A DNA stretch of 7,143 bases from Bacteroidales bacterium UBA4417 (GTDB taxonomy: Bacteria; Bacteroidota; Bacteroidia; Bacteroidales; UBA4417): contig DGQJ01000060.1 in assembly GCA_002389705.1 (NCBI GenBank), forward strand, positions 708 through 7,850, in the 5' to 3' direction. The translations under genes and the position numbers were made by a program. A model generated the notes under the pieces. It saw only the letters and a program-made list of their open reading frames with translations. It was not told the DNA's origin and ran no database searches. Positions 1 through 6,760 of the stretch are shown here, piece after piece (the first letter of the stretch is position 1; every line of letters begins with the position of its first letter).

Positions 1-24
1 AAATAAGAATGCAGAAAGTATCAT
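1..24 (-). CDS. nqrF: Na+-NQR subunit F, N-terminal fragment (cut by window edge)
   Basis: An ATG on the minus strand at 24-22 opens a frame reading MILSAFLF up to the window edge, 16 nt after the nqrE stop codon. NqrF is the NADH-oxidising subunit (an N-terminal membrane helix, then 2Fe-2S and FAD/NADH domains), and nqrF follows nqrE in nqr operons. The eight visible residues are hydrophobic, as expected for the start of that helix. The call rests on gene order and this short hydrophobic start; the diagnostic ferredoxin cysteines lie outside the window. A later start codon, or a different gene, cannot be excluded. Confidence 0.5.
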
Positions 25-40
25 AAAGATGAGTAAAGCG

Positions 41-658
41 TTAGATTTTTATTCCCATGAAACTCATAAAAGCAATAGCCATGAGACCTGTGATTATAAA
101 AGTGATTCCAAGCCCGCGCAAGGGTTTTGGAACATTGGAATAAGTGATTTTTTCGCGTACAGCAGCCAGGGTTGCAATGGCCAGAAACCAGCCAACGCCT
201 GAACCAAAAGCATATACGGTAACTTCGCTGATGGATGTGTATTCGCGTTCCTGAACAAATAAAGCAACCCCCAGTATGGCACAGTTCACTGCAATAAGCG
301 GCAGGAAGATACCCAAAGCATTGTACAGGGATGGAGAGAATTTTTCAACTACCATTTCGACCAACTGAACGATGGCCGCAATTACGGCTATAAAAATGAT
401 AAAGCTCAGGTAACTCAGGTCGAGATCGGCAAGTTGCGGACTGAGCCATGCCAGAGCCCCGGGTTTCAACAGGTAGTGATCAACTAACCAGTTAACCGGT
501 GCGGTTACAATAAGCACGAAAATTACTGCCGCGCCCAGGCCAACAGAAGTTTTAACGGTTTTTGAAACTGCAAGGTACGAGCACATTCCCAGAAAATATG
601 CGAAAATCATATTATCGATAAAGACGCTTCGTACAAACAGGTTAAATAAATTATCCAT
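41..658 (-). CDS. nqrE: Na+-translocating NADH:quinone reductase subunit E (NqrE)
   Basis: Integral membrane subunit of Na+-NQR, which couples NADH oxidation and quinone reduction to Na+ export. The 205-aa product is full length for the family and almost entirely hydrophobic, consistent with six membrane helices. The N-terminal half contains [17 protein letters not shown], with Cys26, and a later [10 protein letters not shown] segment carries Cys126. These match the two conserved membrane cysteines which, with those of NqrD, hold the intramembrane iron centre in the Vibrio cholerae complex (family knowledge). NqrE is homologous to NqrD and to RnfA; the flanking nqrD, nqrC and nqrB distinguish it from an Rnf operon. 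It starts 80 nt after the nqrD stop, the largest gap in the B-E block, and is followed after 16 nt by the apparent nqrF start. Confidence 0.97.
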   Translation of the reverse strand: MDNLFNLFVRSVFIDNMIFAYFLGMCSYLAVSKTVKTSVGLGAAVIFVLIVTAPVNWLVDHYLLKPGALAWLSPQLADLDLSYLSFIIFIAVIAAIVQLVEMVVEKFSPSLYNALGIFLPLIAVNCAILGVALFVQEREYTSISEVTVYAFGSGVGWFLAIATLAAVREKITYSNVPKPLRGLGITFIITGLMAIAFMSFMGIKI

Positions 659-737
659 ATCAGGTTTCTTTAGTCAAAGATTTTGGTAAAATGTTTTTAC
701 ACTGCAGGGAGAATCAGTTAAACAGGCGGCCCCGGGC

Positions 738-1397
738 TTATTTTTCCTGCAATTCCCTGGTTCGGCTTCGCTGCACCCAAATGATGATGCCAATGGTGAT
801 CAGGGCCATGGGAGGTAAAATCATAAGCCCGTTATCCATATAGCCCCACTGGTAAAATATTTTGGGAATTACCGGGATACCGAAAAATTTTCCCGAGCCA
901 AGCAACTCGCGCACAAAAGCCACAATTACCAGGATAAGTCCATAGCCAAGCCCGTTTCCAATGCCATCAACAAATGAGGGCCAAGGCTTATTCCCCATAG
1001 CAAAAGCTTCGAGACGGCCCATCAGAATACAGTTGGTAATAATTAATCCGACAAAAACCGACAGTTTCTTGCTTACATCGTACACAAATGCCTTTAGCAA
1101 CTGGTCGACAATAATTACCAATGCCGCCACCACGGCAAGTTGTACAATGATGCGGATACGCGAAGGAATTGTGTTTCGCAGGGCAGAAATAATCAGGTTC
1201 GAGAAAGCCGTAACAATGGTAACCGACAAAGCCATTACAATAGCCGGTTTAAGTTGCACTGTTACTGCAAGGGCCGAACAAATACCCAGCACCTGCACCG
1301 TGATTGGGTTTTCGAGGTTAAACGGATTTTTAAGCAGCTTTAATATTTTGGTTGAGAAGAGAGGTTCTCTGTCTTTGACAATATTCGGATCGCTCAT
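738..1397 (-). CDS. nqrD: Na+-translocating NADH:quinone reductase subunit D (NqrD)
   Basis: Membrane subunit of Na+-NQR and paralogue of NqrE (RnfE-type). The product is 219 aa with about six hydrophobic segments. Cys40, in [10 protein letters not shown], and Cys123, in [16 protein letters not shown], are the expected pair of membrane cysteines which, with NqrE Cys26 and Cys126, would coordinate iron. The conserved FVRELLGSG segment lies at about 161-169. Compared with the Vibrio protein as I recall it, the N-terminus before the first cysteine is about ten residues longer (polar, roughly residues 1-20). The start codon overlaps the nqrC stop by four bases (ATGA), which suggests translational coupling and fixes this start with good confidence. 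Confidence 0.97.
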   Translation of the reverse strand: MSDPNIVKDREPLFSTKILKLLKNPFNLENPITVQVLGICSALAVTVQLKPAIVMALSVTIVTAFSNLIISALRNTIPSRIRIIVQLAVVAALVIIVDQLLKAFVYDVSKKLSVFVGLIITNCILMGRLEAFAMGNKPWPSFVDGIGNGLGYGLILVIVAFVRELLGSGKFFGIPVIPKIFYQWGYMDNGLMILPPMALITIGIIIWVQRSRTRELQEK

Positions 1398-2113
1398 TTT
1401 TGCATGTGTTTTTTAAAGTAGGCTTCATAATTGGTCAGGTTATCGAAGAGCATTTTCTGCACTCCTTTACTGGTAATGGTGCCGCCCGAAATGGCATCAA
1501 CACCGTGCAGATCGTCGGGTTTTGCCCCACCTTTTACAACAGTTATCGACACCAGGGTACCTTCAGCGTTAAAAATCTGTTTACCTTTAAACGGTTTCAT
1601 AAACCAATCCTGGTTAATTTCTGCTCCCAGCCCAGGCGTTTCGCCTTTGTGATCGAATATCACTCCGTACACGGTATTAAAATCATTTTTAAAGGAGATG
1701 TATCCCCAAACCGGGCCCCAGAGTCCTTTTCCCCGAAGGGGCACTACGAAAATGCTATCGCCGGTATTGAGCACAGAGATAAAAACCGGCAATATTTGTT
1801 TGGCAGCAGGCTTTTTCAATTCGTTACTCATTTCAATAGCAAATACCTTAGCCGGGTCACGTTCTGTTACCTCGCCTGAATTATTAACGCCGATGGCTGA
1901 TTTTATAAATTTGGCGTAAACGGCGGGTACCTGTTTTTTAGGGATTTCGACAATGGGAACATTAACCGATGCAAGAATATTCTGCATTTTTTCGATGCGT
2001 ATATTGTCGTCCTGGAAAGGTTTAAGCATAACGGCCACAATGGTAAGTGAAACTGCAATCACAACCACCATCACCACCGAGTAGATAAATATATATTTGT
2101 TACTATGCTGCAT
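1394..2113 (-). CDS. nqrC: Na+-translocating NADH:quinone reductase subunit C (NqrC), FMN-binding
   Basis: Subunit of Na+-NQR carrying a covalently bound FMN on the periplasmic side. The 239-aa product has one N-terminal membrane helix (about residues 8-31), then a soluble FMN-binding domain. Family signatures include [15 protein letters not shown] (about 125-139), [10 protein letters not shown] (157-166) and the flavinylation site near the C-terminus, [14 protein letters not shown] (206-219), where Thr212 is the expected FMN-threonine. The canonical motif is S/T-G-A-T; here the third position is glycine. In this family FMN is attached by the ApbE flavin transferase, which is not in the window. 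The gene begins 13 nt after nqrB and overlaps nqrD by 4 nt. Confidence 0.97.
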   Translation of the reverse strand: MQHSNKYIFIYSVVMVVVIAVSLTIVAVMLKPFQDDNIRIEKMQNILASVNVPIVEIPKKQVPAVYAKFIKSAIGVNNSGEVTERDPAKVFAIEMSNELKKPAAKQILPVFISVLNTGDSIFVVPLRGKGLWGPVWGYISFKNDFNTVYGVIFDHKGETPGLGAEINQDWFMKPFKGKQIFNAEGTLVSITVVKGGAKPDDLHGVDAISGGTITSKGVQKMLFDNLTNYEAYFKKHMQK

Positions 2114-2126
2114 ACATTACCGGTTT

Positions 2127-3293
2127 TTAGGATTTAACAACGGTTGTGGATCTTTTCAGGCGTTTCCTGATATTAGCTTCTACAACAAAATGATCGATAA
2201 GCGGGGCAAAAGCGTTCATCAGTAAAATGGCCAGCATGGTTCCTTCGGGATAGGCCGGGTTAAACACACGGATCATAATGGCAAAAAATCCGGCCAGGAA
2301 GCCATAAATCCATTTGCCCCTGTTGGTTTGGGCTGCGGTAACCGGGTCGGTGGCCATATATACCATTCCGAAAAGGAAACTTCCCATCAGCAACTGTGTT
2401 AGCGGGCTCAGGGTCATGTATGAATTTGCGGCAAAAGCATTAAATATCAATGTTATAGTCAGGCCTCCCAGCAAACCTGAAAGCATAATGCGCCAGCTAC
2501 CGATGCCCGTAATAATAAGGATTGCAGCACCAATCAATATAGCAAGTTTTGATGTTTCACCTATTGAACCTGGAATAAATCCAAAAAACAGATCGTGTAG
2601 TGACGGAATCTGGTCGATAGCTCCCGAAGCTGCTTTTGATAAAGGTGTTGCTCCCGAAAAACCATCGATAACACCATCGCCTTTGCTAAGTCCGCCAATC
2701 CAGATGGTATCGCCGGTAATTTTAGCCGGGTAAGCGAAAAATATAAATGCCCTTGCCAGCAAAGCCGGGTTAAAAACATTCATTCCTGTACCTCCAAATG
2801 CCTCCTTGCCGATAATTACAGCAAATATACTGGCAACAGCGACCATCCATAGGGGGATATCAACCGGCATTACAAGCGGAATTAACATGCCCGACACCAG
2901 GTAGCCTTCATTTACTTCGTGCTTGCGAATTTGCGCAAATACAAATTCAACACCCAGGCCTGCAATATACGAAACGGCAACAATGGGTATAACTTTTTGT
3001 AAACCGTAGCCTATCATCTGCCAGAAACCAGCCTGCTGGCCTGTTGAAAGAAAATGCTGATAACCGGTATTCCAAATCCCGAACAACAGGGCTGGCATCA
3101 TTGCCATGATAACCACCGACATTGTGCGCTTCATATCAATGGCATCGCGGATATGGCTACCCCTGAAGGTGGTTTTATCGGGCACAAAGAGGAAAGTTTC
3201 GAATGCATCGAAGGTTGAATGCAGCTTCTCGAATTTCCCGCCTTCCCTGAAATGCGGCTTAATCTTATCCAGGTAATTGCGTAATGCTTTCAT
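2127..3293 (-). CDS. nqrB: Na+-translocating NADH:quinone reductase subunit B (NqrB)
   Basis: Largest membrane subunit of Na+-NQR, RnfD-related, binding covalent FMN and riboflavin and forming part of the Na+ path and quinone site. The product is 388 aa, slightly shorter than the Vibrio protein but complete. A soluble N-terminal stretch of about 55 residues precedes multiple hydrophobic helices. Conserved landmarks are KHEVNEGYLVSGMLIPL (124-140), GKEAFGGTGMNVFNPALLARAF (from 162; FFAYPA follows at 185-190) and the flavinylation motif DGFSGATPLS (210-219), with Thr216 as the expected FMN-threonine. ATDPVTAAQTNRGKWIYG (from 314) and RVFNPAYPEGTMLAILLMN (from 342) are also typical. The start lies 250 nt after nqrA, whereas nqrC follows after only 13 nt. 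Confidence 0.98.
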   Translation of the reverse strand: MKALRNYLDKIKPHFREGGKFEKLHSTFDAFETFLFVPDKTTFRGSHIRDAIDMKRTMSVVIMAMMPALLFGIWNTGYQHFLSTGQQAGFWQMIGYGLQKVIPIVAVSYIAGLGVEFVFAQIRKHEVNEGYLVSGMLIPLVMPVDIPLWMVAVASIFAVIIGKEAFGGTGMNVFNPALLARAFIFFAYPAKITGDTIWIGGLSKGDGVIDGFSGATPLSKAASGAIDQIPSLHDLFFGFIPGSIGETSKLAILIGAAILIITGIGSWRIMLSGLLGGLTITLIFNAFAANSYMTLSPLTQLLMGSFLFGMVYMATDPVTAAQTNRGKWIYGFLAGFFAIMIRVFNPAYPEGTMLAILLMNAFAPLIDHFVVEANIRKRLKRSTTVVKS

Positions 3294-3543
3294 TTAAAGT
3301 ATTGTGTTTAAAATTCATTTAGGTATTATTAAAATCAGCAGCCTGATCATCGTCAGAAACCTGCAAAAATTCACTCAAGCGATGGTGATTTAGATTTTCG
3401 CCGTTAAAGGATTTTTAACTTTCAACTTTTTCTATCTGAACCATTTCTGTTTCAGCAATTCGTATCACAGGATTCCATTGTTAAAACAAGCTTCATTCAC
3501 TGTGTCCCTTAATATTTATCGCAATTCCCAACTCCATTTCAGC
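3294..3543 (-). other. nqrA-nqrB intergenic spacer (250 nt)
   Basis: This AT-rich spacer separates nqrA from nqrB within an otherwise compact operon. On the minus strand I find only very short open frames (about 8-14 codons) and no TAnnTTTG promoter box. One weak imperfect hairpin can be drawn at 3338-3364 (GCAG/CTGC outer and CTGA/TCAG inner pairings with an asymmetric internal loop), without a clear U-tract. No RNA family or gene is recognised. It could be a long untranslated leader for nqrB or decayed sequence. Confidence 0.5.
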
Positions 3544-4881
3544 TTAGCTCATTTCCTTCCTGATTAAATCAAGTCCGTTGCGGATAATTTGCTGAACTTC
3601 GGTTTTAGAGGTATCAATAAATTCGATGAGGGCAAAATCCTCCTCATCCACTTCGTAAATCCCCAGGTTTTCCATAAGTTCAATGTTGCCGGCCAAACAA
3701 GCTTTAATCAGTTGCATGGGGTATATGTCCATTGGAAAAACCTTTTCGTACATCCCGGTGATGACATAGGCACGTTCGCCGCCGTTATAATTGGTGTTTA
3801 ACCTGTATTTGCGGTTTGGCGTAAGGTATGAGAAGAAAGATTTGGAAAAACTAAACTTATTAAGTCCAGGCATGGCCCAGCCAAAAAATTCATGGTAATT
3901 TCCTTCGGGGATCACTGTAAACTGGCTGTGGTAGAAACCTAGGTATCCATCGGGCTTAATGCGCGAACCGGAAAGTACGTTACCGCTGATATATCGCAAA
4001 GGCCCGGCCTTCACATTTCCATTTGCAAATACACTTGCCGAAACACCCTTTCGGGTCCTGTAGTAGGCAGGTGATATAACTTCGGAACCGCAAAATGAAA
4101 TAATTACAGAAGTATCGAGTACGCCCCGGGAGAAGAGACGCCCGATAATAATAACATCCTGCGGGTTTACTACCCAAACTATTTCTCCTTTATTGATCGG
4201 ATTTGTTTTGTGAATCTGGATGCCCACATTACCGGCAGGGTGAGGACCGGAATACAATGTAACATCCGCATTATTAACCTCCGGGAAGTTTCCACCTGCC
4301 TGAACACCCAATTGCACCGCCTTTCCCGAGAGCCTGGCAAGTACATCAATTCCTAACTGGAAATCGGAGAGGTCCTCACTGATTATAAATGTATAATCGG
4401 GTGCCAGCGGTGCAGTATCAAAACCTGAAACGTAAACCGCCTTGGGCATATCGTCGGGATTGGCTATGATATTGTAAGGCCTTTGCCTTATCATAGGCCA
4501 GGCGCCACTTTTAAGTAATTTTTCGATGATGGCTGAACGTTCAGTAGAGCGCGGATCATCAGCACCAAAGTCTTCGGATTCACTTTCGGCCGATGATTTT
4601 ATCCTGATTTCTTCCAGAAGCCGTTTTTCGCCCCGACAAACCTGTTCAACAACCCCGCTCACAGGCGAGGTAAACAGGATGTTTTCGCGGTATTTATCGG
4701 CAAAAAGCGGCGTTCCGGCTTTAACAATATCGCCTTCTTTAACCAGTAACCTGGGCAACACACCAATAAAGTCGGTAGGCTTCACTGCATAATGCTGAGT
4801 TTCGATACTGCAAATCTCTTTTCGGGCCTCTCCTATTAACTTAATGTTGAGACCTTTTTTAATTTTTATGGTTTGAGCCAT
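3544..4881 (-). CDS. nqrA: Na+-translocating NADH:quinone reductase subunit A (NqrA)
   Basis: Peripheral cytoplasmic subunit of Na+-NQR, RnfC-related, lacking a tightly bound redox cofactor and implicated in quinone interaction. The 445-aa product matches the usual length. The N-terminus (IKIKKGLNIKLIG) leads into a barrel-sandwich-like section at about 37-80 (LLVKEGDIVKAGTPLF, then SPVSGVVEQV). The central signature YSGPHPAGNVGIQIHKTNPI starts at 210 and runs into VWVVNPQDVIIIGRLFSRG (235-253). The C-terminal part has GERAYVITGMYEKVFPMDI (368-386) and ENLGIYEVDEEDFALIEFIDTSK (404-426). There are no membrane helices, as expected. It is the first gene of the operon, with promoter-like boxes about 47 nt before its ATG. 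No strong Shine-Dalgarno is seen, which is normal for Bacteroidota. Confidence 0.98.
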   Translation of the reverse strand: MAQTIKIKKGLNIKLIGEARKEICSIETQHYAVKPTDFIGVLPRLLVKEGDIVKAGTPLFADKYRENILFTSPVSGVVEQVCRGEKRLLEEIRIKSSAESESEDFGADDPRSTERSAIIEKLLKSGAWPMIRQRPYNIIANPDDMPKAVYVSGFDTAPLAPDYTFIISEDLSDFQLGIDVLARLSGKAVQLGVQAGGNFPEVNNADVTLYSGPHPAGNVGIQIHKTNPINKGEIVWVVNPQDVIIIGRLFSRGVLDTSVIISFCGSEVISPAYYRTRKGVSASVFANGNVKAGPLRYISGNVLSGSRIKPDGYLGFYHSQFTVIPEGNYHEFFGWAMPGLNKFSFSKSFFSYLTPNRKYRLNTNYNGGERAYVITGMYEKVFPMDIYPMQLIKACLAGNIELMENLGIYEVDEEDFALIEFIDTSKTEVQQIIRNGLDLIRKEMS

Positions 4882-4926
4882 AATATGCGGGTATAATCTG
4901 GATTTTGGGAATGAATTGGTAAAAGT

Positions 4927-4946
4927 ACAAATTTAGACAAATTTAG
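4927..4946. repeat. Tandem direct repeat, 2 x 10 bp (ACAAATTTAG)
   Basis: ACAAATTTAG occurs twice back to back, at 4927-4936 and 4937-4946. Each copy contains one promoter-like box in the minus direction. The one-helical-turn period would place both copies on the same face of the DNA, compatible with either a duplicated promoter or a protein-binding repeat. The repeat is exact; its function is inference. Confidence 0.6.
4928..4945 (-). promoter_or_regulatory. Putative nqrA promoter: two tandem TAAATTTG (-7-like) boxes
   Basis: Read on the minus strand, positions 4935-4928 and 4945-4938 both give TAAATTTG, a perfect match to the Bacteroidota -7 consensus TAnnTTTG. They lie about 47 and 57 nt before the nqrA ATG, a plausible leader length. 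No convincing TTTG-type -33 box is found at the expected 19-21 nt upstream of either, so which copy is used, if any, is uncertain. Both boxes lie within a 10-bp direct repeat in AT-rich DNA, where chance matches are more likely. Confidence 0.42.
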
Positions 4947-4956
4947 AAATCTAAAT
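4941..4956. promoter_or_regulatory. Candidate operator: 16-bp palindrome ATTTAGA-AA-TCTAAAT
   Basis: ATTTAGA and TCTAAAT are perfect 7-bp inverted arms separated by AA. The palindrome overlaps the upstream promoter-like box and sits just upstream of the proximal one, about 60-75 nt before the nqrA start, the position expected for a repressor site. Its TTTAGA/TCTAAA form loosely resembles binding sites of dimeric metal-responsive repressors of the DtxR family, but I cannot assign a regulator. The AT-richness allows for chance. Confidence 0.35.
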
Positions 4957-5222
4957 TCATATATTATTGTGACTGTAATCCGGGTTGCAGCGAGGCTATA
5001 TTTGCTGGTTTTATTTCTTTGTCACGTGCACATAAGTCTGCAGTTATGAATGATCAGGACAACTGACTGGCATACAAAACAGTTCAGGCTTAATTTGCTT
5101 TGAACCCTACATTCGGGAGTGAAATCTGCTCATTTAAAGCACAAATCTGAAATAAGAATATTCAATACATTTCTGGCTGCAGCCAACTCCGCTAATGAAG
5201 CCGGAAGCTACACTTAAGTTCT

Positions 5223-6353
5223 TTACGGATGCAATTCCTGCCTGATAAGTTCACCCAGTTGAACTGTTGTCATAAATTCAACTTCCGGCCATCTTTGGGT
5301 GATGTTTGTAAGCAGTTTATCCATGGTTTCCAGGTTATTATCCCTGTTCGATGGAACTATTCCACCCATAAAATTAAGCCGGTGTGATGTTATAATTGCC
5401 GGCTTATGCCAGGCAAAGGCGTTTTGAATATCGGATAAACAAAACCTGACCGGGTTGCCCGGGATCAGGGATGGCTCGAAAAAACAGTTGCGGATCATGT
5501 GTAATTGACCGGATTTATTCAATTCGCCGGTTCTGTGCCCGACTGACATGCGATTTTTACCGTAATATGCCGGCAGGTACTGTTTTTTCATTCCCTGCAA
5601 TATGGAAACGCCACTGATTGCCAGCGTGTCGTCCAGTTCTGTATCCCATACGAAATTATTTGCTATAAAACTTTCAGACCTGAATCCAAACAGTTTACTG
5701 AATAATCCCAGCCCGTCAGCTAAAATCAGCTTATGGTGTTCTAACTCGGTTTTTTCTTCACAGTCGAAAGCAGCCTGGATATTGAAATTGTATGCATCAA
5801 CTACATTCGGACCTAGCCCCCACAAACCGAGATCAAATGCTTTTCTGAAAATCTGATTCCCTTCAATAAGCCGGTCCAGCCAGAATGTTATATTCACATG
5901 CTCTCTGCCATGAAATTGCGGAAAAATTATTTTCTTCGAAATCCCTTCATTCCACAATTCGAATGTTCTATCATGTTTTTGATGCTTTTCCAGGGTTTCA
6001 GGGTATAGTTCATAGTGATACTCCTGAAAACCCGACTCCCGGATTTTATCAAAATCAGGATTAGCCACCACACAATTTGCCGTTATAACCGGGAATGAAC
6101 CGTGTATATCTTTATGTTTTGTAAGTATACTGTAAAGTTTTTCCAGATCTTCTTCCGATTCCAATGCATCGAACCTGTTATATGGGCACTTATCAACCGG
6201 TATACCAGAATCAAGCATTTTCTGGTAAACCTCTTTGGATGGCATGCGTATACTTCCCCAATCGTCACTCTGAATGACTATAATTTTTCTTTTTGTACGC
6301 CACCCGGGCAAATTTATCAAATTTCGGGAAGCTATGTATTTTAACCGGTTCAT
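5223..6353 (-). CDS. Polysaccharide deacetylase-like (NodB/CE4-related) protein, probably cytoplasmic
   Basis: This gene encodes 376 aa from the chosen ATG at 6353; an in-frame upstream ATG at 6398 would add 15 residues. I prefer the shorter start because MNRLKYIASRNLINLPGWRTKRK looks like a natural N-terminus, while the extra residues (MLLHEARFEQRKIFV) look unrelated. Numbering from the long start, a beta strand runs into IVIQSDDWGSIRMPS (40-54), resembling the NodB motif 1 Asp-Asp. FHGREHVN (162-169) supplies two histidines spaced like the H-x3-H metal site. FRSESFIANNFVWD (239-252) could be the next active-site loop, and ITSHRLNF (336-343) a late conserved histidine. These would form a metal-dependent amide or ester hydrolase barrel. 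I see no signal peptide or membrane helix, so a cytoplasmic location is inferred. The substrate is unknown; surface-glycan precursor modification is one possibility. Neighbours give no clue. Confidence 0.72.
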   Translation of the reverse strand: MNRLKYIASRNLINLPGWRTKRKIIVIQSDDWGSIRMPSKEVYQKMLDSGIPVDKCPYNRFDALESEEDLEKLYSILTKHKDIHGSFPVITANCVVANPDFDKIRESGFQEYHYELYPETLEKHQKHDRTFELWNEGISKKIIFPQFHGREHVNITFWLDRLIEGNQIFRKAFDLGLWGLGPNVVDAYNFNIQAAFDCEEKTELEHHKLILADGLGLFSKLFGFRSESFIANNFVWDTELDDTLAISGVSILQGMKKQYLPAYYGKNRMSVGHRTGELNKSGQLHMIRNCFFEPSLIPGNPVRFCLSDIQNAFAWHKPAIITSHRLNFMGGIVPSNRDNNLETMDKLLTNITQRWPEVEFMTTVQLGELIRQELHP

Positions 6354-6638
6354 TACAAATATTTTACGCTGTTCAAAACGAGCTTCATGCAGCAGCATAT
6401 CTACTGATCATGAAATTATAATCGCTTAGGCAAGGGATATAAAAGATCAGCCAGCTAAGCTAACCCATTTCCTGGTTTTATGCCGAAAATCAATAAAACC
6501 ACACGGATAAAAGTACACATTTTTTGCGGAGTAAGTGCCACAAACCTTATTTAAACACTAAATACACCTGGCATGGCATATGGGATCTCGTGGCTATTTT
6601 CATTCCGAAAGGTGAACAATGAAATTTCCCGGGTTTTA

Positions 6639-6665
6639 AATCGTGATTTCTTTGTTTTCACGATT
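6639..6665. repeat. Inverted repeat AATCGTGA / TCACGATT with 11-nt spacer
   Basis: AATCGTGA at 6639-6646 and TCACGATT at 6658-6665 are perfect 8-bp inverted arms around a T-rich 11-nt spacer. It lies about 60 nt upstream of the promoter-like box of the plug gene. It could be a regulator site or an RNA hairpin. It lacks a following U-tract on the plus strand, so it is not a standard terminator. Confidence 0.45.
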
Positions 6666-6724
6666 GCCGAAAATTATAAATCCGGCATCATTTGTGTTAT
6701 CAGGTAAGTAATTGTGTAAAAACC

Positions 6725-6732
6725 TACATTTG
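6725..6732 (+). promoter_or_regulatory. Putative -7 promoter box (TACATTTG) of the plug gene
   Basis: TACATTTG matches the Bacteroidota -7 consensus TAnnTTTG exactly and ends 28 nt before the ATG at 6761. A TTTG at 6691-6694 is present but 30 nt upstream, too far for the usual 19-21 nt spacing, so the -33 element is weak or absent. Confidence 0.45.
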
Positions 6733-6760
6733 CAACCGTGTTTCTGATACTGAGAACAAT

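Larger units (their letters stand above)
4882..5222. other. Intergenic region upstream of nqrA
   Basis: This 341-nt non-coding stretch lies between the deacetylase-like gene and nqrA, both on the minus strand. Its nqrA-proximal part (about 4925-4960) is very AT-rich and carries the repeats and palindrome listed separately. Near the deacetylase end there is a 12-bp perfect palindrome, TGGCTGCAGCCA, at 5174-5185, about 38 nt past the deacetylase stop; it could form a short hairpin with a 4-nt loop, but no U-tract follows on the minus strand, so it is not a convincing terminator. No gene was recognised. Confidence 0.6.
6354..6760. other. Divergent intergenic region between the deacetylase-like gene and the plug gene
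   Basis: About 400 nt separate two divergently transcribed genes, so promoters for both should lie here. On the plus side there is a TAnnTTTG box (6725-6732) and an inverted repeat (6639-6665), listed separately. For the minus-strand gene I found no exact TAnnTTTG box; the nearest resemblances are AATATTTG at 6363-6356 and TAAGGTTTG (one base too long) at about 6549-6541. A 44-codon plus-strand frame at 6573-6707 is open but unsupported. No RNA gene recognised. Confidence 0.55.

Noticed and set aside
961..1416. A 151-codon plus-strand open frame opposite nqrD
   Set aside because: It lies entirely antisense to the well-supported nqrD, and its translation resembles no recognisable family and looks like a frame shadow.
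1400..1879. A 159-codon plus-strand open frame opposite nqrC
   Set aside because: It is antisense to nqrC, whose motifs and operon position are unambiguous; no supporting promoter or family resemblance.
2314..2733. A 139-codon plus-strand open frame opposite nqrB
   Set aside because: It is antisense to conserved NqrB sequence, including the flavinylation motif; a shadow frame.
41..4881. The cluster as an Rnf complex operon rather than NQR
   Set aside because: Gene order A-B-C-D-E, the full-length NqrA signature (GPHPAG) and the absence of RnfB/RnfC-type ferredoxin domains in the visible genes favour Na+-NQR.
5174..5185. TGGCTGCAGCCA palindrome as terminator of the deacetylase-like gene
   Set aside because: The hairpin would have only a 4-bp stem and a 4-nt loop, and no U-tract follows in the direction of transcription.
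6573..6707. A 44-codon plus-strand frame (begins MAYGISWLF) in the divergent intergenic region
   Set aside because: It is short, has no recognisable similarity or good upstream signals, and overlaps the inverted repeat. It may be a chance frame; conservation in relatives would be needed to revive it.
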